NCBI GenBank assembly: GCA_026122225.1 | Contig: JANEZZ010002666.1 | Coordinates: forward strand, 56,001-120,000 | DNA length: 64,000 nt | Source: Heloderma charlesbogerti | Lineage: Eukaryota > Chordata > Lepidosauria > Squamata > Helodermatidae | Reading direction: 5' to 3' | In this document: positions 31,746-41,800 of the stretch, piece by piece | Numbering within the stretch: position 1 is the first letter of the stretch | How the letters are laid out: each line of letters starts with the position of its first letter | The notes under the pieces: model-generated | Database searches by the model: none | Seen by the model: the letters and a program-made list of their open reading frames with translations, nothing else | What the model was told of the DNA's origin: nothing | Made by a program: the position numbers and the translations under genes

Positions 31746-31925
31746 ATAGGAACATAGGAAGCTGCCGTATACCAAGCCAGGCTTGCACAGCACTGTCCAC
31801 ATTGATTGGCAGCTGTTCTCCAGGGTTTCAGGCAGGAGTCTTTCTCAGCCCCACTTGTAAATGCCAGGGATTGAACGTGGGACCTTTTGCAGGCAAAGCA
31901 TGCACTCTGCTAGCAAGGGTATATG
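31746..31925 (-). mobile_element. tRNA-derived SINE, diverged copy
   Basis: The 3' end lies at the left (AGGAACATAGGAAGCTGCCG) and the tRNA-like head at the right: GGGATTGAACGTGGGACCTT is the inverse of a degenerate B box. Same family as 42866-43061, more diverged. Confidence 0.85.
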
Positions 31926-32011
31926 TGTTTTGTAGACCATCGGCCAAAAGGAATGCGAGAGAATTAGCCATGCTGCAAAATCCTTTAGGGCCAAAATGAC
32001 CAAAGGTGATT
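31926..32011. other. Short spacer
   Basis: Nothing recognised. Confidence 0.4.
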
Positions 32012-32441
32012 CCAGATAGAGCTGTGCACAAATAATCCCTTGAAATTCTCCACCCTATTTGTGGGCAGAGAAATTTCACCACATTTCTCCAATGGGAAGA
32101 GAAATTCTCCAACAATTTCTCTTAGGAAGGGCTCACCATTGGCAAGGGCTGTAGTACAGCTTCTTCCTTCTTTCCTTCCTAAGCATTCTTGTTTTTTTGC
32201 ACTGCCTCTGCAACTGGCAACAGCAGCAGCTGGCCCCCATTTTGCATTCTCCACAATGCCCCATGCCTAGCATTGTTCCAGAGCATTGTGTGTCTGTGTG
32301 GGGGGAGCGGGAGAAACCCATCAAAAATGAGATAGAAAATGTGGGGGAAATTCTGCAAAATGGCCTTTTATTTCTAGTGGGGTAAGAAAAGAAAAACTTC
32401 AGGACATTTCTGAGAAATTTTGGCTTGGTTCTAGCTGTCAT
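32012..32441 (+). repeat. Diverged interspersed repeat, inverse of 11655-12000
   Basis: Starts AGATAGAGCTGTGCACAAAT and ends GGCTTGGTTCTAGCTGTC; TAGAGCTGTGC and GGTTCTAGCTGTC look like remnants of inverted ends. It shares GGCCCCCATTTTGCAT and GAGAAATTT blocks with the other copy. Non-coding. Confidence 0.5.
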
Positions 32442-33170
32442 TCTTTAAGGTTCAGCACCTTATCCAGGATCTTCCAAATGAATAAAATTTCCTAGGGATG
32501 ACTGTGGATACATCTTGTCTCTAATGCAGGTGGAGAAAGATGACGGGACAAAGAAAGGCAGGACACTTGTACACACTCCTCAGCCACCTCATAAGTAAGG
32601 TAAGCACAAGAACTCTAAATCAAACCCATGATAATTTCTCCAAATTTTCTTCTCCTTTGAATGTCCTTTTGAAAGTAATTTCTATCAAATTGAATGGGAA
32701 TGCTCGGAAATAATGTGTAAGAAATTTTCAGACAGTACTAATTCCAGACAAGGCTTTCATTGTGCAATCACCCTGCCTCATTTACAGAATCTGACAGGAG
32801 ATCCATGCGATAATGTCTTCAATTTGTAACGCTCCCATGTTTCCCTTCTGTTACAAAGTGCCCCCAAATTCTGCTGTTTTGGGAAGATAGGACCTGTATC
32901 TGGAAGGGGACTAGGGTTTTTTGGTCTTGGAGAAGAGCAGAAAAGCAGGTCCCATAGGATATTGAGGCCTTGCACAACCCAAGTGCAGATGCAGGCTACT
33001 TGCATGCAACTTTCTGGCCAGCCAATGTGCTCCGATTGCCTTAATTCCGCAGTGAACACTTGCAAATTTCAGATCATGCCTCAGGACAACAACCACAGAA
33101 ACCCCCACCATGAAATACTTTATACTGATTTCTAACCTTGTTTAAAAATAAAGTATTCCATATATTTTAA
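32442..33170. other. Unassigned DNA with a repeat fragment
   Basis: 32630-32720 is the inverse of 11215-11330. 32758-32870 has a TGTAACGCTCCCATGTTTCC block reminiscent of the GGTGCTTCCAGATGG family. No gene seen. Confidence 0.35.
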
Positions 33171-33530
33171 AACTGTAAGACCCTGAAAACCCAATACTGT
33201 GTAAGCAGGCATGCCTACATGACTCTTTTGTCACCTTTGATTAAGACTGTCACCAAAATCCGCCTGGCTATCTTGCTTACCTGGGCCTCTAAAAGCCAGA
33301 AATGTGCACCCATCAACCCCATCTTTTCCTCACATCAGGAAAGAAAGAGAATCCCATTGTCTTCTTTCTACCCTTAATGTCTGACATGAGTAATCTTGGA
33401 AGAAAGACTTGTTTGGTTTTATCCTGATTACTAAATCATGAGAGAATATGGATAAAAACAACAACCCAAATTCATAGACAGTGCAGAGAGGGAGAGAAGG
33501 AAAGAGGATTCCTTTCATCCGTTCTGTTCA
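33171..33530. other. Unassigned DNA
   Basis: No repeat or gene recognised. Confidence 0.4.
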
Positions 33531-33937
33531 GGAGAGCACCCCCCCTCCCATCTCCCCATCTTTCCCAAAGAAGGAACTCAACAGAGTTTCCCATCACTTC
33601 ACAACTCAGCAGATAAGGAGAGGTAAATCTTTGCATCATCTTCTATTTGCCTTCTCACCTTTCTTCCCTTTTCCTAATATCCCCCCCAATACCAAACTCC
33701 AAAACTTCTAGACTTTACCTCTTTCTCCATCCACTTCCTTCCAAAAACCCTGCCTCTGCTCTAATCCCCCCTCCAAACTCTCTCACAGCTCCCCCAAAGA
33801 CTCTGTTTCTTCCCCATTCAAATCATCCCAAGCTGAAATGTCCTTCCCCCCGCTTCCCCCCTCCATATTCAGCCACACACCTTGGTAAAAATCAAAACTG
33901 CTCTTCGAAGTGCTACACTTCTATCAACCCCCTTTTA
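33531..33937. repeat. Pyrimidine-rich, strand-asymmetric tract
   Basis: Roughly 400 bp in which the plus strand is dominated by C, T and A with very few G, including CCCCCCTCCCATCTCCCC and many CTTCC/CCCC runs. The 127-codon frame at 33647-34030 is a by-product of this bias (Ser/Pro/Thr-rich). It ends in an AC repeat. Confidence 0.7.
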
Positions 33938-33964
33938 AACACACACACACACACACACACACAC
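33938..33964. repeat. (AC)n microsatellite
   Basis: About 13 AC units. Confidence 0.95.
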
Positions 33965-34300
33965 TTTTCTATGCATCCAAGTGCACCTAGCTTGAATATT
34001 GACTTTAAATGCTTATCTTTAACTTTCTGAGTGTTAATGTATGATTCTAATGCCCCAGATGTGTGATTTTAATTCTTTTAACATTCTTCTTTGATAAATC
34101 AAAGAATTGCTTTCAAAGACTTTGTTGTGCTCTCTGACTCTCTCAGCTTTGGGGGCTATCAGGTTTTCCTAAGCACCCTGATCTGAACGCCAGAAGATCC
34201 CTCATGTATGTGTTTGGTTCACATGTATGTGATATACATGTCTAGGTAAATTAAAGCATACTTCGGAACACCTCCGATTCTTCCGTTTTTTTCCTCTTCC
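33965..34300. other. Unassigned AT-rich DNA
   Basis: No repeat or gene recognised; a short inverted pair TTCTTTGATAAATCAAAGAA lies at 34087-34106. Confidence 0.4.
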
Positions 34301-34400
34301 TACTGCAAATAAACCCACTGAGGAAAAGATGGAATAGCTCCACCATGCCTTTGGATGGGTGGCATTAGGAGCCGCCCTTTTGGAAGCACCCCCAAACTTG
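34301..34400 (-). mobile_element. Fragment of the GGTGCTTCCAGATGG DNA-element family
   Basis: GAAAAGATGGAATAGCTCCA then TGGCATTAGGAGCCGCCCTT and TGGAAGCACCCCC correspond to the right part of the element at 43127-43291. Confidence 0.6.
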
Positions 34401-34577
34401 CCATTCTGCTGGTACCACATGGCACTGAAGGGAAAGCAGGAGCAAGATCTAAGCTGCTGCAGTCTCCCCGCTGGCCGCTAGGGGCTGCTGCTGCATTTGT
34501 TGAAAGCACACCTGCTCACGTTCCTTTCAGGTGCGTTTCAAGGAGACTTGTCCTGCACAGGTAACTGAGAGGAAGTC
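34401..34577. other. Unassigned DNA
   Basis: Nothing recognised. Confidence 0.4.
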
Positions 34578-34639
34578 CGAGCATAGCCCGAGGGCCTGTT
34601 CCCCCCCTCGAGCATAGCCCGAGGGCCTGTTCCCCCCCT
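34578..34639. repeat. Perfect 31-bp tandem duplication
   Basis: Positions 34578-34608 and 34609-34639 are identical, each containing CGAGCATAGCCCGAGGGCCT and ending in a C run. The identity implies a recent duplication or an assembly artefact. Confidence 0.95.
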
Positions 34640-35798
34640 CCCCGCTTTCCATCAGAGTTCAAGGAGGGGCAGCTGGGCAGAACCACTGACTGCTCCCAAG
34701 GGCTTCTTACGATCTGGAGTCCAGCCACAAGATTCCAGGAAGAAAGAGGGGTGTTATACGGGAACAGGGCTATGGCGATGGCTGATGAAGAACTGAGCAC
34801 AAAAAGGAAAGTGTCCTAGTAGCTGGTGCGGTATATCCTAGAGAAAGCTGGCACCAAAAGAGAGGGAAAGCAATGCTGGCCGCAGGGCCAAAGTAGATGT
34901 AACATAACAGATCCCGTGATCAGATTTTCCATTTTTTTTTCTTTGTTAAAACCAGCCATGGGGCAATTTGGATCAAGGCCGTGATGCTGGGGGTTGAACC
35001 CTTTCCTCTTATGTTGCTCTCTTAATTTAAGGAGGTGGTGGAGAAGGCAGGCACAGCATGAGTAGTACCCTGTCCTTTTCTCCTTCTGCAGCCAACAACA
35101 GGTTTTTTTTTTTGAGGAGGTGATGGCGGCGGTGGTGGTGGGGAGGGATTGCACGATTTCAATCAAATGGCAAGATGGAAAGGGTTCTGTCATCACAGCC
35201 ACAATCCAAACTGCTCCCGTGGATGCTTTTAACGAAAGAAAACAATATTAGGATGTTCATGATCAGATCTACCATATCACATCTAGTTGGTCCTTAGGTG
35301 TTTGCACACCCCAAATACACACACTTCAAAAAAAATAAAAATGCTCTGTATTTTTGTTCCTTTTTTATCCTTACCAAAATAAAATGGTTAAACAGACATA
35401 TACTATCCCAGCTGTCCTTCCAACACCCCTGCAAGGCAGGGATGGAGAACCTTTGACCTGCAGGCCTAAACTGGTCTGTGGAGGTTTCCCCCATCTGGCT
35501 TGTAGAGGCTTGGGCACTTTCTGTGGGCCCCTCCTACTCCTCTCCACTTCCCCAAGCCCTGCCCCCTGGCCTGGAGGCTACGAGGGGCTTGGGGAGGTGG
35601 TGGTGAAAGGGATCCCCTTGTTATCTCCAATCTGTGATCAGAGATAAGGGAATTCCCTTGGGGGAGCAACACGCTTTGTGTTGTGCACTCGGCTGGCGCT
35701 TGCAGGGGCTCACAGCAGAATCCCTTTGTTTGGGTAAGCCAGCATTATTATCCATGTATTGTAGATGGGAGGCAGGATGAGGCTGAGAGAGGCCACTT
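34640..35798. other. Unassigned DNA with an old MIR-like piece at the end
   Basis: GGCGGTGGTGGTGGGGAGGG lies near 35128. At 35590-35660 AAGGGATCCCCTTG and AAGGGAATTCCCTT flank a loose inverted pair. 35745-35798 resembles the MIR/L2-type conserved block (AGCATTATTATCCATGTATT, GAGGCTGAGAGAGGCC). No gene is seen. Confidence 0.35.
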
Positions 35799-35907
35799 AG
35801 GGTGCAATCCTGTGCAAGTTTAGACCAAAAAAAAATAAATCCTGCAACTCCCAGCATGCTGGGAGCTGCAGGACTTTTTCTGACTAAACATGCATAGGAT
35901 TGCGCAT
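35799..35907. mobile_element. Palindromic MITE inside a MIR-like remnant
   Basis: Ends AGGGTGCAATCCTGTGCAAG and ATGCATAGGATTGCGCA are inverted. The centre is CCTGCAACTCCCAGCATGCT then GGGAGCTGCAGG. MIR-like sequence seems to stop at 35798 and resume after 35907 (GTTGAACCCACAATTCCTG), so this is probably an insertion. Confidence 0.75.
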
Positions 35908-36300
35908 TTAATGAGTTCATGGTACAGAAGGAAGTTGAACCCACAATTCCTGATTCACTCTCCATCTCTTAGCCATTAGTAGATCTTATCTCTCAGTTGC
36001 TGTGGTTAAATTAATATGCAGTGTCCCCGCACCTGCATCCCACTAACTGTACTGTAAAGATTTCAGAAACCAGAGCCTAAGGCCATACGTATGCCATGGA
36101 TTGTTGAGAATCTCATTTTGGGAGTCAGTTGTATCGTCATTCTTTCCCAGTTCATTATTTCATAAAGTTTGCAAAACAAGAGGCTGAATGCAAAAAGGCG
36201 TTTATTCAATTCGTTATTGGAGGCAGGGGCATTGCTAGGCCTTGGCCCATGGGGCTCCGGCCCAGGGCAGCTCTGGTATCCCAAGCTTTTCTTATTTAAA
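35908..36300. other. Unassigned DNA
   Basis: Continuation of the MIR-like remnant to about 35980, then unrecognised sequence with a GC-rich block (GGCCCATGGGGCTCCGGCCC) near 36243. Confidence 0.4.
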
Positions 36301-36311
36301 CAGAAGTGAAA

Positions 36312-36350
<39 letters not shown>

Positions 36351-36377
36351 GAAAGAAAGAAAGAAAGAAAGAAAGAA
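36301..36377. repeat. (AAAT)n then (GAAA)n compound microsatellite
   Basis: About ten AAAT units followed by about six GAAA units, a typical expansion at a retroposon A-rich tail. Confidence 0.95.
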
Positions 36378-36817
36378 GTGGGAGTTCTATAATGTTTAGG
36401 TTTCAGATTTTCTTGGTCTGTGTGGTGTGGTTTGTTCTTGTTGTTGTTTCTGGTCTTAATAATATTTTAGGTGACTAACAGTGCAATGTGTACTCTGATG
36501 TAAGTCTCATTGAGTTAAATGGGTTTTAAATCCAGGTATATCAATTTAGGATTGCAGCTTTAATGACTGTTTTATTGGCTGCTTTAACTGTAATCGTGTG
36601 TCAATCTTGAGTACTACTGTACAAGGGCAGTATTTTTAAAATAATAATAATAAATAAATGTATGAATAAACTGCATTTTCCCTCTCTTTCTCTCTCTCTT
36701 GTACGTGCACGCACATGTGTGTGTACTAGCACACACATTCACACAACTCTGGAACAGCTGTATGCATTGGTGCAACCAAACTGTATGCAATGTAAGAGAA
36801 GAAGATGCAAATTCATT
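36378..36817. other. Unassigned DNA with small repeat pieces
   Basis: 36479-36560 resembles the CTATGCA...TAAGTCTCATTGAGTT MITE family. 36600-36660 looks like an L2-like tail ending (AATAATAATAAATAAATG). 36660-36740 holds short CT and GT/AC runs. Confidence 0.4.
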
Positions 36818-36906
36818 GGGTTGGATCCAGACTTAGTCTTGCTTAGAGTAGACCCACTGAAATCAATGGGTCTACTCTAACCATGACTTAAGTCTGGATC
36901 CCACCC
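36818..36906. mobile_element. 89-bp palindromic MITE (GGGTTGGATCC family)
   Basis: Left arm GGGTTGGATCCAGACTTAGT and AGAGTAGACCCACTG are mirrored by CAATGGGTCTACTCTAACCA and TTAAGTCTGGATCCCACCC. Relatives: 53289-53417 and 57437-57497. No target duplication is certain. Confidence 0.8.
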
Positions 36907-37387
36907 ACTTATATTTATGAATGCAGAACAAGCTGTGGTGAATTCCAAAGAAGCCAAAGTGTTACATCTAAACTTCTGCTCAGGTGCTTAACTGCATATA
37001 CTGTCAGGCATATGGCCCATGTATGTGGCTTACAGTGTTTCAGAGAGACTACAGCTTTGATATGCTCAGGGTGTAATTTGGGCCTTGTACAATTCAACAG
37101 CAGGATTTTTTGTTAACCACAGCAAAATTATCAGGTGTAACTTGTGGTGCAAAATCTTCAGTGTTACTACTGTGGAGCAAATGGATTGAGATTTGCAGCT
37201 CTAGCCTGCTAAGAGCAGCTTCTAAGTCAATAGCAAAGTTCTGCTGACTTGTACCGAGCCCTGGAAGTGCATTTGTGAAGAGAAAGATAAATAAAGTGCG
37301 CTTGGGTAGGATGTGCAAGACTATTTGTAACTGATCAGGGATTTATAAACTTCATTTAAGAGATCAATGCATGCTTAAGTTGCATTG
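36907..37387. other. Unassigned DNA
   Basis: No gene or repeat recognised. Confidence 0.4.
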
Positions 37388-37600
37388 GTGAAAAAGCCAC
37401 CCTGGTTTAAAGAAGATGTGAAAGCAGCAATAAAAAATAAAAAATCAATAGATAAAAGTTGGAAAAGGAGGATGTTAATGGCAGTGAGTATAAATCAGTG
37501 ATAAGGGGAGCTTGCAGGAACCAACAAAATATATATGGCAATGATGACTAAAAACAAAAAGGGCTTCTACCATTTTTTCTTTTGCACACAGTCATGGTGC
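37388..37600 (+). mobile_element. CR1-clade LINE fragment, ORF2 linker region (tentative)
   Basis: One frame reads VKKPPWFKEDVKAAIKNKKS, IDKSWKRRMLMAVSINQ, then after stops MTKNKKGFYHF. This resembles the Lys-rich linker between endonuclease and RT in CR1-clade LINEs; the copy at 25314 has KKLRDDLKTKKDTYRKWKEG and DVKNNKKAFFSYV in the same order. Short and degraded. Confidence 0.5.
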
Positions 37601-38149
37601 AGTTGTTATTCAGCTTTGGCATGGGATCCAGATGTCATTTCTGAAGCTGGCGCTTCTGACACATGGGCAAAGTGTACTTCCCCAGTACTCAGACACCAAT
37701 ATTTTGTCTCTTAGAAACAACATTCCCCCCCCCAGCTATTGCATTTGTGGTGGTAATCACTGCCATGCAGAATGTGGTTGTGTGAGTTTCATGGGCACCT
37801 ATCGGACAGTAGCCATGACACACCTTCACTCCAATGCCTCATCTTAGAAGCCTTATTTTATTGTCTGTTTAAAAAAAGGAAATGCCTTCAAGCAGAGAGA
37901 CACTTGGCAGAGGGCAATCTGATTAACAGAGCAGTGCAGACACCATTTTAGCCGATGTGTCTATCTACCCTTAAGGAAGCTTAGGATATGACTCTGAGCT
38001 CATTTAACTTGAGAGTAAGTTTCACTGAAATCAATGGGAAGGACATACATTTACGGTCGGGACATTTGTCCTCTTGTGCAGTCAGTGTAGGACGATGTCA
38101 TCTTAAATGCAAGCATTCCATTCCTTACTGATGTATGGATTACAGTAAG
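37601..38149. other. Unassigned DNA
   Basis: 37985-38050 resembles the MITE family with CACTGAAATCAATGGGA. The remainder is unrecognised. Confidence 0.4.
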
Positions 38150-38200
38150 TTGTTGTTCAGTCGTTAAGTCGTGTCCGACTCTTCGTGACCCCATGGACCA
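38150..38200 (-). mobile_element. BovB LINE 3' end
   Basis: GTTGTTCAGTCGTTAAGTCG, TGTCCGACTCTTCGTGACCC and CATGGACC are the inverse of the BovB end at about 18425-18475 and match the widely known BovB 3' terminus. Only the last 50 or so bases remain. Confidence 0.85.
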
Positions 38201-38205
38201 ACTAA

Positions 38206-38755
38206 ACACATAACATAGCAAAAGTAAATAGAAGCTCCAAATGACTGCCTATAATATACTTTCCAGAAGAGAGAAGGCAACTTGGGACCAGGATATCTGG
38301 CAGACTGCCTTCCCCTGTATATACTCAGCCAAACTATTAAGATCTTCAGAGAAGGCCTTGCTGGTCATTCCGCAACCAACAGAATGTGATCAAAATAATA
38401 TCTTCGGTGCCCACCTCCCTGCCCCTGTGCAGTTTGGGAGGCATAAAATGTGGTATGTTTTTCAAACACCTCCTGAAAGTACACACCCAGGCTTTCTCTG
38501 GCTTAATTGCAAGTAGTCATATGCTCATCCATCTTACTGTTCTTTGTGTTGTGTTGTGTTGTTTTTTATTGTTATTGTTATTGTGGTTGTAATTGTTTTT
38601 AATGGTGTATTTTAAATGTGATTTGGATTGTTAACTGCAGCTGAAATGGTTTTTAACAGTATATTTAAATGTGGTTTTTAATATTTATATGTGAACTGCT
38701 TAGAGATTTTATTATGTGAAGTGGTACATACAGTAAGTATTACAAATCAATGAAT
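38206..38755 (+). mobile_element. L2-like LINE C-terminus and 3' tail
   Basis: DNA corresponding to the LINE residues GPGYLAD..LPLY is seen at 38290-38330, and TCTTCAGAGAAGGCCTTGCT then GGTCATTCCGCAACC parallels the inverse of 6690-6730. The tail has TATGTGAACTGCTTAGAGAT and TTTATTATGTGAAGTGGTAC. Frames are broken. Confidence 0.7.
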
Positions 38756-39135
38756 TCAGATATTATTAAGTCAAACAGGCCATTTTGAAAAATCAGACTA
38801 AATTTGGCACATAGTTGATCCATTTTAGATGGATTGGGTTTCACCTGCCAGCAAGTACATTGGCTTCTGCTTGAACTAGTTACTAGCATATATCACTCTA
38901 ATTTGATGGTTTTATAAACATAATTACATAATATTTATCTCCTTGGGATTCATCAAGGGTTTATTCTGTTCCTGGTCAGGGTTTCATACATAGCAGAACA
39001 GCTCCCTCACTGTATTCTGTTGGAAGTCAGCCCTCCACACAAGCTTTTGTTGCTAATTTATTCAGTTCTAGCATAGCTTCTGGGTGGTTGGAAGCAGCTT
39101 CATTTAAATTTAAGTATGCAAGATTCTAGCTGGAT
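38756..39135. other. Unique AT-rich DNA
   Basis: No repeat or gene recognised. Confidence 0.35.
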
Positions 39136-39560
39136 GCAGTTCCTTGATACCTAAAGGATTCTCTCCTCCCAAATGATCCCATGGGGCCACTGAGGCCAGC
39201 AGGACAGGCCCTGCTGCATGTCCCATCACTGACTGAAGAATGGTTTGTGGGAATGCAGGAAAGGGGCCTTCTCAGCTGCAGTGCTCAGAATGTGGCATTC
39301 CCTGCTCTGGGAGATCCATGTATCTGCTCTTAATTATTCCTCCATCGCTATTTGAGGACATTTATGCTGCAGTAGGCTTTTGACCTGACCTCAGACTGAA
39401 TATCTTGGCTCCCTCTGGCATGTATTTTTGTGTTGATTTGCTGATATTTCTGTTTCATTTGTATTTTTAAAATGGCTTTACTGTATGGATTTCTTTTAAT
39501 CAATGACGTTAGAAAACTTGAGCAGTCTGTTATGGAATGGAAGGGCAGAATTTAAAAACT
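39136..39560 (+). mobile_element. L2-like LINE 3' region
   Basis: The landmarks GGGGCCTTCTCAGCTGCAGT and TGTGGCATTCCCTGCTCTGG correspond to the L2-like C-terminus block seen at 42270-42310 (AGGGCCTTCTGTGCAGTGGC). Downstream the T-rich 3' region ends near a degraded tail. Confidence 0.55.
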
Positions 39561-40195
39561 CATAACCAACCAACCAACATTTCTGTGTGGATTTAATCCT
39601 TGCTCAACTGTGTGTGTTTTTTGTCCAACTCTTAAGGTCCAGGATTATATGAGCAGTAGCTAATGATGAATATAATGACCACTTACTTGAACTCTAAGGG
39701 GTCAGTTTCCCCTTTAATGTACATGGATTGGGGATTAATGTACATGGATTGGATCGGATGAACTACAGAACTCATGTGTTGGGTCAATAGTTCCAGAAAT
39801 GAGGAAGAAAACCTTCACATTAAATGCACATGTGATGCCAAAATTAAACTCACATACATATCTGATACCCTGAAGAAGAAACCAAATAACCCTGGCACTC
39901 ATTTGAAAGGAAATGTTACTGTAGGTTCAAGCCATATAAATGATTACCCTTGTTTTGTGGATTTTGCCAAAAAAATCTTGGTAAGGCAATTTAAAGATTT
40001 TTTAAAAAGCAATTGTGTGGGCCTTACAGTTAAACTATCTACTTCATCATCAGCATCAGCATCAAAATCCAAAGTCAGACCAGGTAAAAGAGTACAGGGC
40101 ATTTATTCCAAAATGGTTGTTATAATGTAAACTAGTGGTTAGGTCTGGTACCTCATCTGTTTGCCCAGTGTTAATTTCTCTGATTATTCAAGTGA
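39561..40195. other. Unassigned DNA with a 20-bp direct repeat
   Basis: TTAATGTACATGGATTGG occurs at 39714-39731 and again at 39735-39752. The 118-codon frame at 39774-40130 has no recognised domain, splice signals or repeat similarity and is not called. Confidence 0.4.
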
Positions 40196-40381
40196 GGAGT
40201 GTGTGTGTACACACAGACACGCACACACTCGCACATATATACATAAACATATACACCCATGCCCATTAATGTCCATCCATCTATACACATACATATGTAC
40301 TGCAAGGCATCTGTCTATGAAAGAACGAGGGCATATGATTGGATATCTGAATTGCTCTCTTCCCTCCCCCAACTGCTCCTG

Positions 40382-40414
<33 letters not shown>

Positions 40415-40425
40415 GACACACACAC
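40196..40425. repeat. AC-rich region with two microsatellites
   Basis: An imperfect GT/AC cluster lies at about 40199-40250 and a regular (AC)n with ACAG interruptions at 40381-40425. Confidence 0.85.
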
Positions 40426-41160
40426 TGCAATGGCTCCACACTCTTGCCAACTGAAACTTAGGGAGAGGGAGAGGCAGAGAGAGAATACTTATCAAGTGGC
40501 TTGGACCGTAGCCGATTTGAAATATTACTAACCTTGCATTTTCAAATTTGATGCACAACAACCAAGATGCTAATACTTTCCTTAGTTTAGAAAAAAAAAT
40601 CCTTTCACCCATCTCTTCTAGCTGAAGATTAGGAGAGAGGCTTTAAGAAGATTTAAAAAAAAAAATCAACTTCTGAGCAGCGGAAAAAATGGTTTGTGAT
40701 TCAGGGGCTCCGGGCAATTCATCATGGAAATTGGGTTTCTTAGCCGACATCATGTGAATCCTTTCGGCCCTGTCAACTTTTTAATACATTACATTGAGAA
40801 TGTAAATCGTGTTGGTGAAGGGGGAAAGAAGAGGGGGAAAAAAAGAGAGAAAAGAGAAAGCTTCCTCATTTTGGATTTAGAGAGGAGGGAGCTTGAGGCC
40901 TGTAATTCATATTAACTAAATAATAAAAATAGCCCTTCTATAACTATACAGATTTGTCTGTACACCTAGGCAGAGAAGGGCGGGGGAAGAGACTGAAACA
41001 CAAGTAAACTTAAATCATTTTTTTTTAAAAATATTGTATAGAGGGCGGAGATTTGAGACTGACATTATGGATTTATTTATATTTTCTTTATTTTTTTCCT
41101 CTTTATCCCTTTCACAGGATAAACTAGTTGTTTCATCAAAGAGAAGTGTAAAATGACTGT
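40426..41160. other. Repeat-free block, candidate conserved non-coding element
   Basis: Apart from an A-rich run near 40651 and a T-rich run near 41018, about 700 bp show no known repeat. The core at 40680-40815 (GCGGAAAAAATGGTTTGTGA, CAATTCATCATGGAAATTGG, CTTTTTAATACATTACATTG) has mixed, single-copy-looking sequence. Conservation is not tested. Confidence 0.3.
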
Positions 41161-41384
41161 TTCAGGAGTGCCCAAAGCTTGAGCAAATAGAAAAGGACAG
41201 GGCATGACAGGAAGAAAATTCTAGCAAAAGTAGTGCGCTAGAGTCCAGAGCCTCTGTGGGCCTTTGTGCCTGGAATGGGGAACAGGCAGAATGAGGGACC
41301 CGATACACAGCAAAAGTGCTGAAAGACAATCCCAGCAAGATGGAGGTTCCATGTGTGGATAGGTGTTTTATTTCTTTAGGGAGA
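41161..41384. other. Unassigned DNA
   Basis: No repeat or gene recognised with confidence; may be upstream sequence of the following LINE. Confidence 0.35.
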
Positions 41385-41800
41385 TGCTGTTCAACCTGTT
41401 CTCGATGGGGTTGCATTCCCCAGGTCTAAAGAATATAGTTTGCAGTCTGGGACCACAGCTGGATCCACTGGAGGTCCAGGTGGCCTCCGCGGCAAGGAGT
41501 GCCTTTTGCCAGCTTTGGTCAATGCGCCAGCTGCAGTCTCTCTGGCTCAGGGATAGCCTGGCCACAGTTGTCCCTGCTCTGGTAACATCTGGGATTGACT
41601 AATGTGTTGTACATGGGGCTGTCTTTGTTTGAAGATGGTTAAGAAACCGCAGTTCAAAATACAACTGGGACCGATCAGTGAAAGCATATCTTGCTGGTAT
41701 TTAAATAACTTCGCTGGCTTCCAGACCATCTCTGAGCACAGTTCAGAGTGTTGCTGCTTACCTTTAAAGCCCTATATGGGTTAGGACCCATGTACCTTGA
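41385..41800 (+). mobile_element. L2-like LINE fragment, first of two in tandem
   Basis: Residues VQVASAARSAFCQLWSMRQL and DSLATVVPALVTSGID mark the conserved C-terminal RT region of the L2-like family, followed by stops, then LLLTFKALYGLGPMYL. The equivalent block in the second copy reads VAAVSRNAFNHLRLVHQLDP and SVIHALVTSRLDYCNALYVG. Frames are broken several times. Confidence 0.75.

Noticed and set aside
33647..34030. 127-codon Ser/Pro-rich open frame
   Set aside because: It results from the G-poor pyrimidine-rich tract, which removes stop codons in this frame.
39774..40130. 118-codon open frame as a host gene
   Set aside because: No recognisable domain, no promoter or splice context, and a serine run from a short repeat. 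Long chance frames are expected in 64 kb.
40184..40612. 142-codon minus-strand open frame
   Set aside because: It spans two AC-rich microsatellites and its Cys-Val repeats are compositional.
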